This document shows, one piece after another, positions 34,955 to 46,200 of a stretch of DNA of 64,000 nucleotides. Made by a program: the position numbers and the translations under genes. The DNA comes from Taiwanofungus camphoratus (taxonomy: Eukaryota; Basidiomycota; Agaricomycetes; Polyporales; Taiwanofungaceae), in NCBI GenBank assembly GCA_003999685.1, contig CP021220.1:2666001-2730000 (forward strand), written 5' to 3'. Below the pieces are notes generated by a model, which saw only the letters and a program-made list of their open reading frames with translations, did no database searches and was not told the origin of the DNA. Each line of letters begins with the position of its first letter. Position 1 is the first letter of the stretch.

Positions 34955-36286
34955 TTAAAAATCCTCCGTGGCCAATTCTTCCATGACCTCCCTCTTTTCG
35001 TCGGCCGACAGGCTCTTGATGTAAGAGCGATAGTCCGTGGGGTGCGAGTCCTGCGCCTTGGGCGTGCTCTTCGTTCCGGCTGCCGCTTTCTTGCGACAGT
35101 CACGTGCCGAATGTCCCCTATTGTGGCAATAGAAGCATAGGTTATTGTTACGGTGGTATTTCCTTTCGCTTTCGTTCAAGGAGCAACCATCCGTCCACTG
35201 CTTCCTATTAGGGGTGGATGGCGATGTGCGTGCGGGACGTGTGGCGACTGCGTCAACGTCCATGGGTTCCCCATAGTCGATTGAGGTGGTGACGTTGGAG
35301 ATCTGGTCGATCCCCCTGTAAATTGCGTCCAAGGATAGGACGTCCCTATACCATTTGTCCATGGTGTCCGGCCTTTCGGATGTGGCCCTTCCGGCTAAGG
35401 TGGCGTAGATCTGGCGGTCTAGCCCCTTAATGAATATCGCCCTAAGGGTAGGGTAATCGTTTTCGGTGCGTTGTCCGTTCGCATCGACGGTCGCGTCCTT
35501 CAACTTCGCCTTTTCGGCCAAAAGTCGGAATCTCTCCACATACATCTTGGTAGTGGCCCTCGTTTTCTTGTTGAGCTGCTTGGCTGGCAACTCCATGAGC
35601 ACCTGATGTGCCCGCTGCACCCCCTCATGCTCAGGGAATGCTAACTTGAGAGATCCCTTGAACAGGTCCCATGTCCTGTAAGGTGCTTGACCCCCCGCTG
35701 CTCGTTTGTAGAACGTGTCACGCCATATACGGGCGTCCTGCCCTCCCTTCATGAGGGCGACCGTGAATGCGATCTTTGCGTCGTCGCTGAGGTTGGTGTT
35801 GTTCGTGGCGGTGAAGTAGTGCTCCACCCGCTGGATAAATCGATCCAGGTCTTCCCCTTGCCCGGTGAAGGGGTCCGGCGCAGGAATGTCAAGCTTGAGG
35901 GCTCGAGCTCCTTGCTGCTGGGTCTGGAGGCGAGCGATAAGTGCCTCCAGCTGCTGTTGTGTCATATTCCCAATCGTCGCCATTGTGACTCGTCGAGGTG
36001 TAGGTGCGGATATGATAGGAGCGGATGTGGAAGAGGATGGGGTGGGAGTGGGTGTTCGAGAAGTCGAGGCGGTGAACGTGCCTTCAGGGATGGGTTCGAT
36101 AGGTGTGGATTCCTGTGATCCTCCCGTGAATAAGATGGCGATGTCCTTCCCTTGGTCGACAGGGTTTCGCTGGAAGTAAGCAGCGAGGTTGGCCTGTGCC
36201 TGTTGGATTGGTCGTCTGGATGTTGTTCTAACCCAGGTAAGCGGTGAACTCGGATAGATCGGGTTCCGGTTCGCGTCTACGAACAC
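34955..36286 (-). CDS. Gag of element G
   Basis: A 443-residue open frame. Its capsid-type core (LKLDIPAPDPFTGQGEDLDR, then FPEHEGVQRAHQVLMELPAK) is followed by a zinc knuckle CFYCHNRGHSARDC and a C-terminal segment ending ELATEDF. It is about 70 percent identical by eye to Gag of element E. The frame may start downstream, at the Met of MATIGNMTQQQ. Confidence 0.88.
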   Translation of the reverse strand: MFVDANRNPIYPSSPLTWVRTTSRRPIQQAQANLAAYFQRNPVDQGKDIAILFTGGSQESTPIEPIPEGTFTASTSRTPTPTPSSSTSAPIISAPTPRRVTMATIGNMTQQQLEALIARLQTQQQGARALKLDIPAPDPFTGQGEDLDRFIQRVEHYFTATNNTNLSDDAKIAFTVALMKGGQDARIWRDTFYKRAAGGQAPYRTWDLFKGSLKLAFPEHEGVQRAHQVLMELPAKQLNKKTRATTKMYVERFRLLAEKAKLKDATVDANGQRTENDYPTLRAIFIKGLDRQIYATLAGRATSERPDTMDKWYRDVLSLDAIYRGIDQISNVTTSIDYGEPMDVDAVATRPARTSPSTPNRKQWTDGCSLNESERKYHRNNNLCFYCHNRGHSARDCRKKAAAGTKSTPKAQDSHPTDYRSYIKSLSADEKREVMEELATEDF

Positions 36287-36433
36287 TCGTTGTTCGATGT
36301 CGTAGAGAAGTGGTTCCTCTCCCCGTGAAGGTAACCCCCAATACTCAGGATCGACGGTCCTGAGGTAAGACGTGGTAGTGGATGTAGGCCCGCTAGATGG
36401 TACTAGGGGCGACTTAGCGTAAGTCTGATCTTT

Positions 36434-36909
36434 TGATACAAATTGGTATCTCGGATCCTAGACGTTGCCTCACACGTGAGGGCCTGACCACGATAGAAGG
36501 TGGCGAGGTCTTATGGTCGATATAGACCGGGTGTCGTGAAGTCCATAGACTCGAGCGAGTATCACTCAGATGTGAGCGAGAGGATACAAGACACGAATAG
36601 AATGGTAACAAGATCAGACTTAAGGTCTGAACTAAACTAAGTACATGCTATATATACAAGTACGTATCGTGAGCACGGACCAAGAACTACTCTAGGGCAG
36701 GAGGTCCGAAATGTGGTACGACTATAGATAAACAGAAAGTGGTACGATCCGGGTGTATTAGCAATGCGTATGAGTGAGGAGGAATGTGGTAAGCGGCCCG
36801 GATATGAGTCAGAGTCCTATGCGTAAGCGGGGCCGATCCGGGGCCCGTACAGTAATAGTCCATGAATAAGCAATGACCGTGGTAATGATAAGAAATAGAA
36901 ATTGTTTCA
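36434..36909 (-). repeat. 5' LTR of element G
   Basis: 476 bp. In the element's own direction it has a TATATATA box and then TAAGTCTGATCTT at the likely transcript start (forward 36622-36610). That motif is complementary to the 13 bases next to the LTR (forward 36420-36432). Confidence 0.9.
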
Positions 36910-37760
36910 GGCGCGCTATCAGAGATAGTCACGGACAACGGCGCTCCCTTCATAAAAGCCACGAACTACATAGCGAAGAAGTACCAGCTACGACACATCC
37001 GAATTAGCGGGTACAATTCGCGTGCCAACGGACTGGTGGAGAGGCCTCACTTCGATGTTAGGCAGGCTCTATTCAAGGCCGTGGATGGTGAAGAGTCTAA
37101 ATGGTCTCAGGCAATGTACTCAGTCTTCTGGTCCGAAAGAATCACGACTCGAAAGCGCATGGGATGTTCGCCCTATTTCACGGTCACTGGCACCCACCCT
37201 GTTATCCCTTTGGACGTCGTAGAGGCCACCTATATCCTTCCTCCTCCATCCTCCATGCTATCCACGACCGATCTTATCGCACATCGAGCTATCGCATTGC
37301 AAAAGCGGGTGACTCAGGTAGCAGAACTACATTCGAAGGTCTACGAAGCGTGAAGACAAGCTGCTCTGCGATTCGAAGAAAAGTATAAGCACTCCATCCA
37401 CGATTTCAACTTCAAAAAGGGCAATTTAGTACTAATTCGCAACACGCAGATAGAAAAGTCCCTAAATCGGAAGATGCAACCTCGCTACCTCGGCCCAGTA
37501 CTCGTAGTATCTAGGAACAGAGGTGGTGCTTATATCCTATGCGAATTGGATGGTTCAGTACTCGACAGGCCTACGGCAGCCTTCTGAGTCATCCCCTACT
37601 TAGCGCGAAAAGCCCTCGAACTTCCTACCGAACTCTTGGACGTGTCGACAGAGCGACTTCACGAATTGGAGCTATCTACTACCCAAGGCAATGACGAAGA
37701 ACTAGGATCATACCCCTACTCTCCTAAGTCCAACTCTAGTCCATCCGAAGCTCACTAAAG

Positions 37761-38163
37761 AATCAGAGGAGCAATCGACGATACCCCGACTTTAGCTAAG
37801 ATTACACTACGTCCATTTTTACTTTTCACTTACCTTCCGGTCATGTTTTACTTTCCCCAACAAGCCCCCACTCAGTTTTGATAGCTACGAAGTCTCGAAT
37901 GTTTACGAAATTTTACTTACATTGTCTTCTATTTTCTACTATAGTGATTCAACTCACAAAGTCGTGATATCGTTTTAAAAGGCTTCTAAAACACCAAGCG
38001 GAGCAAAGATTGCATGAGGGGCCTTAAGCCCTTCAAGGCCATGATGATTTACTGAGCCTAAACAAGTGCATTTTATCTGCTTAAGTCTTCTAATTCATCT
38101 TTGTGCTATTTGGTTATATCACACACTTAGGAACCGATTTCTCAAGGACTAAGATTGTATCTG
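37761..38163. other. Non-coding stretch after element H
   Basis: About 400 bp, AT-rich, with no frame of note. It may contain the H untranslated end; I could not fix an LTR edge. Confidence 0.5.
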
Positions 38164-39672
38164 CTATATACAGGCTACAGTACACACATTGGAGAAGGTC
38201 CCATAGCAAAGGGATGCGCAACGAAAAAGAATACAGCACTTTGGTGCAATGGATACAGAACAGGCGAGAAGATGAACTATGACCCCCCAAATCTTCTGAA
38301 CCATGGCCTCGGCCTCAGCCTCACCCTGCTTGGACTCACTGGAAGGACCAGGATCAGTGGAGGAGGCAGCGACGTGATGGCGAGGAAGAGGAAGGGAGCT
38401 CAGGTCGAGTGGCACAGGAGTACAACAGGTTAGAGTGGTTTCGGTGCAATAGAGCCCCGAGATGTAGTCCTCAAGGTGCATCATGTGACTCTTGGCCATC
38501 GCGTGGTCATACCACAGGCCCTCAACAATGGCTTGATGTGCAGGAGTGAGGCTGTCCAGGTACTCAGTGCCATTGAGGGCCAGCGAGGCTTCGAGCAACA
38601 TCGTAGGTGCAGGGGTTGACTTTGCCTTCTTAGGCTCCTGGACACGAGACGGAGACACCTGGGGAGGCTGGCCAGCATCTGAGTAATGTTCTAGTATTAG
38701 CAATCAGGCAACAATGGAGGCACGAGGAGTCCTACCGCGCTTCGAAACATGCACTCCATGCTCCTTACTGTCTACAGAAAACCCATCCCAATAACACCCT
38801 TGTGACTCCCGCAGGCACTTACTGCACTTCACAGCGCCTGCAGGGAGATCGCACTCGAAGTCGGTGGTGTAGGTGCTGCAGCGGTCACACTGGGTAGCAG
38901 TGATAAGTCACAAACAATCACGAGAAGAGTGCACACTCACCTTGGCATGGGTTCACCAATGTTCTGCTGCTTTCGCCATGTTAGCTAAGGCCTCGGGTGT
39001 CAGAGGAGCCTTCGCCTTAGCAGCATCCTTCCCTTGAGTAGGAGGGGCCCCTACGAAGACACCCAAACTCATGGAAGAGGCGAGTTCACCTACCTGGCCG
39101 CTAGAAATGGAAGCCATAACAGAACTAGCCTGGGAAGTCACATGAGTAGAAGAGGCTGCCTTGGCCTCAGATGAGGGACAATGAGTGTGAGATGAGGTGC
39201 AGCTAGGAGCTGGAGAAGGAGCAGAGGACAAGGCAGCAAGTTGGGCAGCACGCTCAAGTGCAGTGTGCTCAGCCACCTCTGCACAAAGTCATTTGGTCGT
39301 GTGGGCGAGTTCGCGCTGTGCATCTCACTCTTGAAGCATGGCGGTGAACTGAGAGAAGCTGGTGCGAGCCCACAAAATCCACGACAAATCCACGAGAGGG
39401 AGGATCGCCGTTAAGCCTTCAATGATGGCAGCTTCCAGGGCAGGGTCGAGTGGCACGTTCGAAGCTTGAGAAAGGACACACCAGTTGCCCTGTAGCGCAG
39501 TGAGACCAAGTAGCAAGCGATCAAACAGGATACGCACCACCTGACATCCTAAATTCCTCACCCACCGCAAGTAATCCTTGGCCTCCGCTACACCCTCTGG
39601 ACGTGAATCGAGGAGCGTGAGGACATCGCTATGAGCCAGGTCAACACCATCAGAATCCATGTCATCAAACAT
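38164..39672 (-). pseudogene. Decayed multi-exon gene with Zn2Cys6-like cluster
   Basis: Minus-strand blocks that look like exons of one gene: 39672-39331 (MFDDMDSDGVDLAHSDVLTL onward), 39276-38950 (Ala/Ser-rich, AEHTALERAAQL), about 38890-38735, and 38703-38164 (PPQVSPSRVQEPKKAKSTPA onward). The third block has CDRC, CDLP, CSKC and QGC in the spacing CX2CX8CX8CX2CX6C, close to but looser than a fungal Zn2Cys6 cluster. GT-AG borders fit around the third block, but the first junction does not splice cleanly and the second block runs into an in-frame stop, so I call it a pseudogene. I do not recognise the family. It lies between pieces of H-type sequence. Confidence 0.5.
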
Positions 39673-39801
39673 GATGGGAAAGGGAAAGGCAAAAGTGGGG
39701 GAGGGGAAAAAGATAAGAGACACCCATGGTTAGCTTCTATCATGATATTGCGCGCTTCACAGATCGGATGCGATAGGCTACAAATTCCCACAGTTACGTG
39801 C

Positions 39802-40481
39802 ACTGACTGAGGACAGTCAGGATTTCAATAGGGAGGAGGTGATGAGTCCTGTAGCCTCCTGGGCTCTGAATTGCGATTTTAGGAGCTTTCTAATCCCCTC
39901 ACAGACCATCCTATGACTCTTCTACAGCCTACGACAGGTGGGATAGGTTTCTATGATGTTCCTAACACCTCCTTTGCCTTCTAAACCCTTCTAACATCCT
40001 ATGAAGTTCTGTGAAGTCACATGAGGTGCTATGAAGCTTCAAACACTAGCCACGAAGTCTCTAACTTCTACTAAGTCCACTATTGGACACTGTTGGCCCT
40101 CCCATATTGTTCTATTGGGTCCAGGCCCCAGCTGCTACATCACTCATCCCAGGTTTAGCTAAGAAGGCTTAGCTAAGTCTCTCCAATCTCTTGTGATTGC
40201 AGGCACCTCCGATAGGCTCCAAAATGGTCTGAAGTTCTGAGGGCTGGACTTAGGAAGCCTTGCGCACCCCCTGGGTCTTGATCCTATGCCATAAGGTCCT
40301 TCTATGGCACATCTATATGATCCTCTACCCATTTAGGGCATCTCCTACCTCAATTAGAACAAGTCCCACTGCTAGAAACTTCGTACACTCTTAGCCCACT
40401 AAGACAGTTGATCATGGCGCATGGCCACTCTCAGATAGTCATCCCGCCCTCATGGATGGACTTGGTCATCTTTCTACCATA
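39802..40481 (+). repeat. Second H-family fragment and repeat-rich sequence
   Basis: 39804-39839 nearly repeats a stretch of the H pol region (31536-31571; shared GATTTCAATAGGGAGGAGG). The rest is non-coding with many CTTC/GAAGT motifs. Probably a small piece of another H-type element. Confidence 0.45.
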
Positions 40482-40630
40482 TGTAGTTCCCCTGTTTCAG
40501 TTCCTATTTAGTTCCTATCCTCCTCATGTTCACTTCAGAGCCCATGCGCTTTAGTACACATTTTGGACTTGTAAGGATCACTTTGTGCAAGAATAGTTCA
40601 CCTCACTCTCTCCTATTTAGTCAGAGGTAG
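40482..40630 (+). repeat. Repeat F copy 1, left piece
   Basis: Begins TGTAGTTCCCCTG and matches 62413-62565. It is cut at GGTAG by element B and continues at 48370. Confidence 0.75.
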
Positions 40631-41132
40631 TGTTACTGTCGGGTAGGACTAGAGACGTGTTCGTTTTTTCTTTCCCTCTGTTTGTCACACCATGGACGCG
40701 CGGCATCCCTTCCACACCTTACTTACCCAGATTGACTGACGGGCCGACCGTCCCCGCTTACGCCATGGTAGTTATGTACTTTCGGGCCGCTGACTCCTCT
40801 CACCTTATGCGGTCTCTGGGGGGCTGCTAGTATACCTGGGGGTTGGCGGTGGCAGTATAAGAAGGGGGTCCCACTGTTGGAGGTTCCCTTAGTCGTATTC
40901 TCTTCGTTCATCCTTCCTAAAGTGTACTACGCATTAGTACCAATACACGCTAGTCTTTCTCACGTCCCTTTGCACCGCAAGAAGCCCGTGAAAGACTATC
41001 GCGACTACATAGGGCTTGTAGTTGAAGACCACCGAGGACTGTGACTCGTCGTCACCGTCGTTCCTCTTCGACCCTTCGCTGCACACCGCTCCAAGCTTCT
41101 GCAGCATTATCAGGGTGAACCCCCCGGTAACA
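40631..41132 (+). repeat. 5' LTR of element B
   Basis: 502 bp, TGTTACTGTCGGG to CCCCGGTAACA. TATAA at 40856-40860 and AGTCGTATTCT at 40891-40901 mark the likely promoter and transcript start. Confidence 0.93.
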
Positions 41133-41134
41133 CT

Positions 41135-41145
41135 AGAATACGACT
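41135..41145 (+). promoter_or_regulatory. Probable self-primer binding site of element B
   Basis: AGAATACGACT, 2 nt inside the 5' LTR edge, is the exact complement of the 11-base motif at the likely transcript start (40891-40901). Self-priming of this type is known from Tf1/sushi elements. No tRNA-type primer site is needed. Confidence 0.7.
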
Positions 41146-41676
41146 CCATAAACCCGAACCCGTCCTGGTTCGAGAGGTCACAAGAAGACAGTGCCTAAAA
41201 GACCCGTACCGGTCTCGAAGAAGGCGAGGTCAGCGTACTCATATGATTAGTACTGATCACCACGGATTATCAACGACCTTTTGATATCGACTACGAACAA
41301 GAAGAAGAGCTGGATCGCGCAGCATTTGACCCTTCTCTCCCGACTTTAGAAGAAGTCCTGGATCGAGCTGAGCGCAACCTCAGAGCCATTCTCCACGCCG
41401 ATAGTTCCACCAGCTTCCTCCCAGCTGAACAGAGGGAGCTGATCCTTTACACCCGCTCCCGCATCTCCAGAGCCAGCGACGCTTGGCAAGCCGTATTGGA
41501 AAATCACGACAGGCTGGCAAGGGAGGAGAGCCGACCGCTACCTCCCACTCCCTCTGAAGATTTTGACGAAGTCCTTGACCACCGTATCCTCACTGCTCAG
41601 AAGGTGCTCTCAAACCCACGTTTCTCATTTCAATTGGCCGTTCCCATAATCGTGAACCTATATCAAAGGCTACTGA

Positions 41677-43254
41677 GTGCCCGAGATTTCTATCGCCGGT
41701 GGCAAGCTGGATCCATCCTCCAAAACGAGGCGGAGGTCGACCCTGACGTGCGCCGGGAAGGCTCATCGCTATCAAGCGGAGAACAATCGGGACGTACACC
41801 GACATTACACGAAGACTTCTAACTGGAGGGTCTGCTCAACGCAACCGTGCCCTCACCGCTACGACTCTGCACTCTACAGGGGAAGCGATTTCGAACCTTG
41901 TACTCCAACCAATCGCGCCCTCATCCAGGCCCGCTGGACAACCTTTGACGAAACCGACCCACCCTCCGACGAAGGCTCCAGCTCAGAACTAACCGATCCT
42001 GACATTGAACGGACAGAACGACAAATGGAAACTGAAGGGACAGGAAAAACATCCCCTTCCACTCCGGAAACACCCCGTGGCTTGAGCTCTTTCCGATCAG
42101 GAATAGGGGAATCAGGGCCACCGCCTGACGATGGGCTGGGGGAGGAAGGCCCCCCCGAGGGAGGACCACCTTATGACGAGAGTGGAGGACCCCCAGGAGG
42201 ACCACCTGGTGGAGGAGGACCACCTGGCGGAGGAGGAACACCTGGCGGGGGAGTGCCCGGTGGAGGAGGACTACCCGGTAGAGGAGGACCACCTGGGGGA
42301 GGAGGACCCCCTGGGGGAGGACCTCCTGGAGGGGGGCAGCCGCCTGGAGGAACACCCCTCCCACAGGGAGCTGCACGGGTACCGGACCGAAAAGAGCCAG
42401 AAATTACTAAGTTCTCTGGAAAGCGAGAGGATGCCCGACACTTCCTCATCCAATTTGCCCGAAGATTTGACACCGAGCGATGGGCCTCTGCTTCCGAACG
42501 AGAAAAGGTCGGCAATTTCCTTGGCCACCTCGAAGGCCATGCTGGTGCCTGGGCCGATACTCTCACCGAAAGGGCACTCGAACCCCACCCCCTCATCCGA
42601 GGGGTGAGCCGGGGGTACGGCACTTTCAGGAATGTCGCTCTCGAGTTCATCAAAAGGTTCGGGGTAATAGAGGAGGAGGTCTCTGCAGCCATCGAACTAC
42701 GGAACTTGGTCTACACCTACGACAAACCCATTGCCGATTTCAACGAGGAATTCGACCGACTGGCCCGCAGGGCAGAAATCACCGAAGAAAGTGCCCTTAT
42801 GGCCTGGTACCGAGAAAAACTACCCAGCACCATGCGAGTCCGAATCATGGAACGAGATGTAGCCCCCACAACCCTAGAAGGATGGAAGGAAGCTGCTGCC
42901 CAACGGGACCGGGCCTATCGAAACAACAAGGCCATCGATGCCGCTCAAAGAACTTCGAAAACCCCTCCGCGAGTCGCAGCAAGGGCATTTGACAGTGGGA
43001 AGCCAGACCATCAGCGCTTGCAAGACCGAAGGACGGGCTCCTGCTACAAATGCCACAATAAGGGGCACCTGGCCAAAGACTGCCCGGAGCGAACCTCGGG
43101 TCGGGGAACAGGACCCCCAAACCGAAGGGCCAACATGAAAGATGAAAACGAGGCGGATGATGAAGCCTCTGAGCAGGAGGAGCAGGGGCAAGAAACGAAA
43201 GGAGTAAGATTCCCCCACTTCTCTCAGCACCACGACTTTGTGGATTTTCTGTAA
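41677..43254 (+). CDS. Gag of element B
   Basis: A 525-residue open frame. It has an acidic Ser/Thr-rich first part and a Pro/Gly-rich tandem tract (about residues 170-230). A capsid-type core follows (ITKFSGKREDARHFLIQFAR, FNEEFDRLARRAEITEESAL), then a zinc knuckle CYKCHNKGHLAKDC (about 453-466) and an acidic tail. Gag forms the particle and binds the element's RNA. Pol follows after 12 nt in another frame, so expression probably needs the kind of recoding or reinitiation known in this family. Confidence 0.88.
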   Translation: MPEISIAGGKLDPSSKTRRRSTLTCAGKAHRYQAENNRDVHRHYTKTSNWRVCSTQPCPHRYDSALYRGSDFEPCTPTNRALIQARWTTFDETDPPSDEGSSSELTDPDIERTERQMETEGTGKTSPSTPETPRGLSSFRSGIGESGPPPDDGLGEEGPPEGGPPYDESGGPPGGPPGGGGPPGGGGTPGGGVPGGGGLPGRGGPPGGGGPPGGGPPGGGQPPGGTPLPQGAARVPDRKEPEITKFSGKREDARHFLIQFARRFDTERWASASEREKVGNFLGHLEGHAGAWADTLTERALEPHPLIRGVSRGYGTFRNVALEFIKRFGVIEEEVSAAIELRNLVYTYDKPIADFNEEFDRLARRAEITEESALMAWYREKLPSTMRVRIMERDVAPTTLEGWKEAAAQRDRAYRNNKAIDAAQRTSKTPPRVAARAFDSGKPDHQRLQDRRTGSCYKCHNKGHLAKDCPERTSGRGTGPPNRRANMKDENEADDEASEQEEQGQETKGVRFPHFSQHHDFVDFL

Positions 43255-43265
43255 GGCGACCCGAC

Positions 43266-46200
43266 GTGACGCACGAGTCGCCTAAGCTCTCTGTACGAAA
43301 TGTAATTACCGGAACGCGCAAGCGCAATACACTTTATCTACCGGGCTACATCGTCGTAGGAGAGAAAGCCGTCGCTGCATGCCCCCTATTGGATAGTGGG
43401 GCTGACGCCAACCTAATTCACCCCGACTTTGTAAGGAAGTGGGGACTCCCCACTCGACCGCTTCCCAGGACAGTAACCTCAACCACCATTGACGGCTCTA
43501 CAAACAAAGGGGGACCGATTACCCACAGAGTCGAAGGGAGCATACGATTAGAAGGGAATGACATCCCAACCAACTTTTATGTCTCAAACATTGGAACGCT
43601 CGATGTAGTACTCGGCAACCCCTGGCTCGCACAAGTCAACCCACGCATCGACTGGGTAGAAGGAACACTCGAGATTGACCAAGCTCGACTCACAGAATGG
43701 CAAGGATACTATGCCTGGATCATGAGCCAACCCACGACAGACGGAATTCCCCTGTGTCGAGCTTCCATTCATGAAGACGATGAGGAGCTTTCGGACATAA
43801 TGTGTGCTTACACACAAGGAGAAGGGGTTCTGGGGATCTTCCAACAGAAAGGGCAGCCGCTCGTACGTGAAGACGGGCTACTGCAGGCCCTAAAGCCCAC
43901 ACAACTAGGGCTCAATCGACTAACACGCCTCCCTGACTCCCCACATGTGGTATGGGATGCCCCAGAGCTCACGGAATTGGTGATCCCCAAGGACCCACCC
44001 CCATCCGTAGAAGACCTTGTCCCCGAATACCTGTGGGACTATAAACGGCTGTTCGAAAAGGAGGCTGCCAACCGGTTCCCAGAATCCAAGCCCTGGGACC
44101 ATGCCATCGAATTAAGGCCAGACTTTGTCCCCAGGAAATGCGCCGTAATTCCTTTGTCTCCCAATGAACAGGCAGCGATGGACAAATTTTTGGAAGAAAA
44201 CCTGGCCAAGGGCTATCTCCGAGAATCGAACTCACCAATGGCGTCACCAGCCTTTTTTGTCAAAAAGAAGGATGGTACCTTGCGCCCATGCCAGGACTAC
44301 CGATACCTGAACAAGGGCACGATCAAAGATGCCTACCCCTTACCCCTCATAGGAGAGCTAATCGACAGGCTCCAAAGGGCCACTGTGTTCACTAAATTAG
44401 ACCTCCGAAACGGGTACAACAACGTCCGGATCAGAGAGGGCGATCAATGGAAAGGAGCATTCATGGTCAAACATAGGAATCAGGACAAGATCGTCGAACC
44501 CACTGTCATGTTCTTTGGGATGTGCAACTCGCCGGCCACGTTTCAGCGAATGATGAATGACGCGTTCCAGGACATGCTGGCCGAGGGGTGGATCGCGATC
44601 TATATGGACGACATCCTCATTTTCTCCGACAATATGGAAGCCCACCGAGAACGAACCAGACGCGTCCTACAACGGCTGCAGGAATGGGATCTATTTGTCA
44701 AGCCAGAGAAATGCGCGTTCGATGTCGTCGAAGTTGACTTCTTGGGAATGACCATCTCACCTGGACAGGTGCACATGGACAAGGACAAACTGGCAGGAAT
44801 CGCAGATTGGCCCATTCCTACTAGGGTCAAGGATGTGGAACGATTCATGGGTCTCGCCAACTACTACCGACGCTTCATCCACAACTTCTCCCACATCGCT
44901 CACCCCTTGAATGTCATCAAGAAGAAACGCGCGGAGTGGAACTGGACCAAAGCCTGCCAGGAGGCCTTCGACGAGCTCAAACGGTGTTTCCAGAGCATGC
45001 CTATCCTTCGCATGCCCGACCCGTCCAAACCATTCACCATTGAGGCCGACGCCTCTCTGGTAGCCACTGGTGCAGTGCTGCAACAACTTGATGAAGAAGG
45101 GCGGCTACACCCTATAGCTTTCCTCTCGAAGAGCCTGAAAGAAGCGGAGCGGAATTATCAAGTATATGACAGAGAGCTGCTGGCCATTGTCCGAGCACTC
45201 GAGGAATGGCGCCACCACCTTGAAGGAAGTGGACATCCGGTCACGGTGATCACCGACCACAAGAACCTCACCTATTTCCGAGAAGCACAACGACTCAACC
45301 GACGCCAGGCCCGATGGCAGTTATTCCTGTCGCAATTTGACCTGCAACTATTAAACAAGAAAGGCAGTCGACTCATAGTCGCCGATGCACTCTCCCGGCG
45401 ACCTGACCACCCAGGAGGGAAACATGACAACGAAGATGTCATCCTGTTACCGACAGACCTCTTTGTCAACGCCACCAACACTGCAATCATCGAAAAGATA
45501 CGTGAATGTCGTACCCGTGACAGGATGGTCATCGAGACGATTGACGCTTTAAAACGGGGGAAGGTACCGCCATTCAAGGGCACAGGCTTTGCGCACACAA
45601 AGCTGGCAGACTGGGACATTCTGGAGGGACTAATTTTATACAAAAACAGAGTTTACGTACCCCCTGATGATGATCTGCGCCGAGAAGTCATTCAACTCTG
45701 TCATGACACACCAGCAATGGCACACCCAGGGGCACAAGGTACAATGGCCATCGCCCGAAGGGACTGGTTCTGGCATGGAATGTCTTCATTCATCGAGAAA
45801 TATGTTGAGGGGTGCGCCAAATGCCAGGAGAGCAAGATCAACACACACCCAACGAAACCCCCCCTGATGGCCATCCCCACAGAGCCGAACTCAAGGCCAT
45901 TCTCGCACATATCAGTAGACTTCATCACTGACCTACCAGAGTCACAGGGCTTCAATGCACTCATGGTAGTGGTTGACAGAGAACTCACCAAGGGCATCGT
46001 GCTCATACCCTGCACCAAGAACATAGACGCGGTAGGGACGGCAGAGGCCCTACACCTCAATGTATACAGGCGATATGGCCTACCTGACCGGATGATATCT
46101 GACCGAGGACCACAGTTCGCAGCGGCTGCATTTCGAGAATGGTGTAAGCTGACAGGAGTCAAGGCGGCAATGTCCACTGCCTACCACCCCCAATCAGATG

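Larger units (their letters stand above)
32164..36909 (-). mobile_element. Element G: short non-autonomous Ty3/Gypsy element, complete ends
   Basis: 4746 bp, minus strand, with 476 bp LTRs at both ends and a perfect GGCGC duplication (32159-32163 and 36910-36914) inside element H. In its own direction it holds gag (36286-34955), a short frame with protease and chromodomain parts (34871-34440) and ORF3 (34397-33351). Reverse transcriptase, RNase H and integrase are absent, so it must have moved with enzymes from another element. Gag, LTR ends and tail are clearly related to element E, its likely autonomous relative. All three frames are open. The LTR pair differs at roughly 15-17 positions, about 3 percent. 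Confidence 0.88.
27624..37760 (+). mobile_element. Element H: old Ty3/Gypsy LTR retrotransposon, interrupted by element G
   Basis: Fossil plus-strand Gypsy element of a lineage distinct from A-E. Parts in order: Gag C-terminal region (about 27630-28080), protease (CIVDPGSQVVAMSE, about 28760-28805), reverse transcriptase (about 29900-30700, with YIDDVPVKGP in place of the common YMDD context), RNase H (about 30880-31325, ending GMMHGPDGLSR), then integrase (about 31600-32163 and 36910-37560). Element G is inserted in the integrase part with a GGCGC target duplication. No LTR could be assigned with confidence, and the 5' end is cut by element C. Clearly broken, with about ten or more breaks, so among the oldest elements here. 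Confidence 0.75.
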
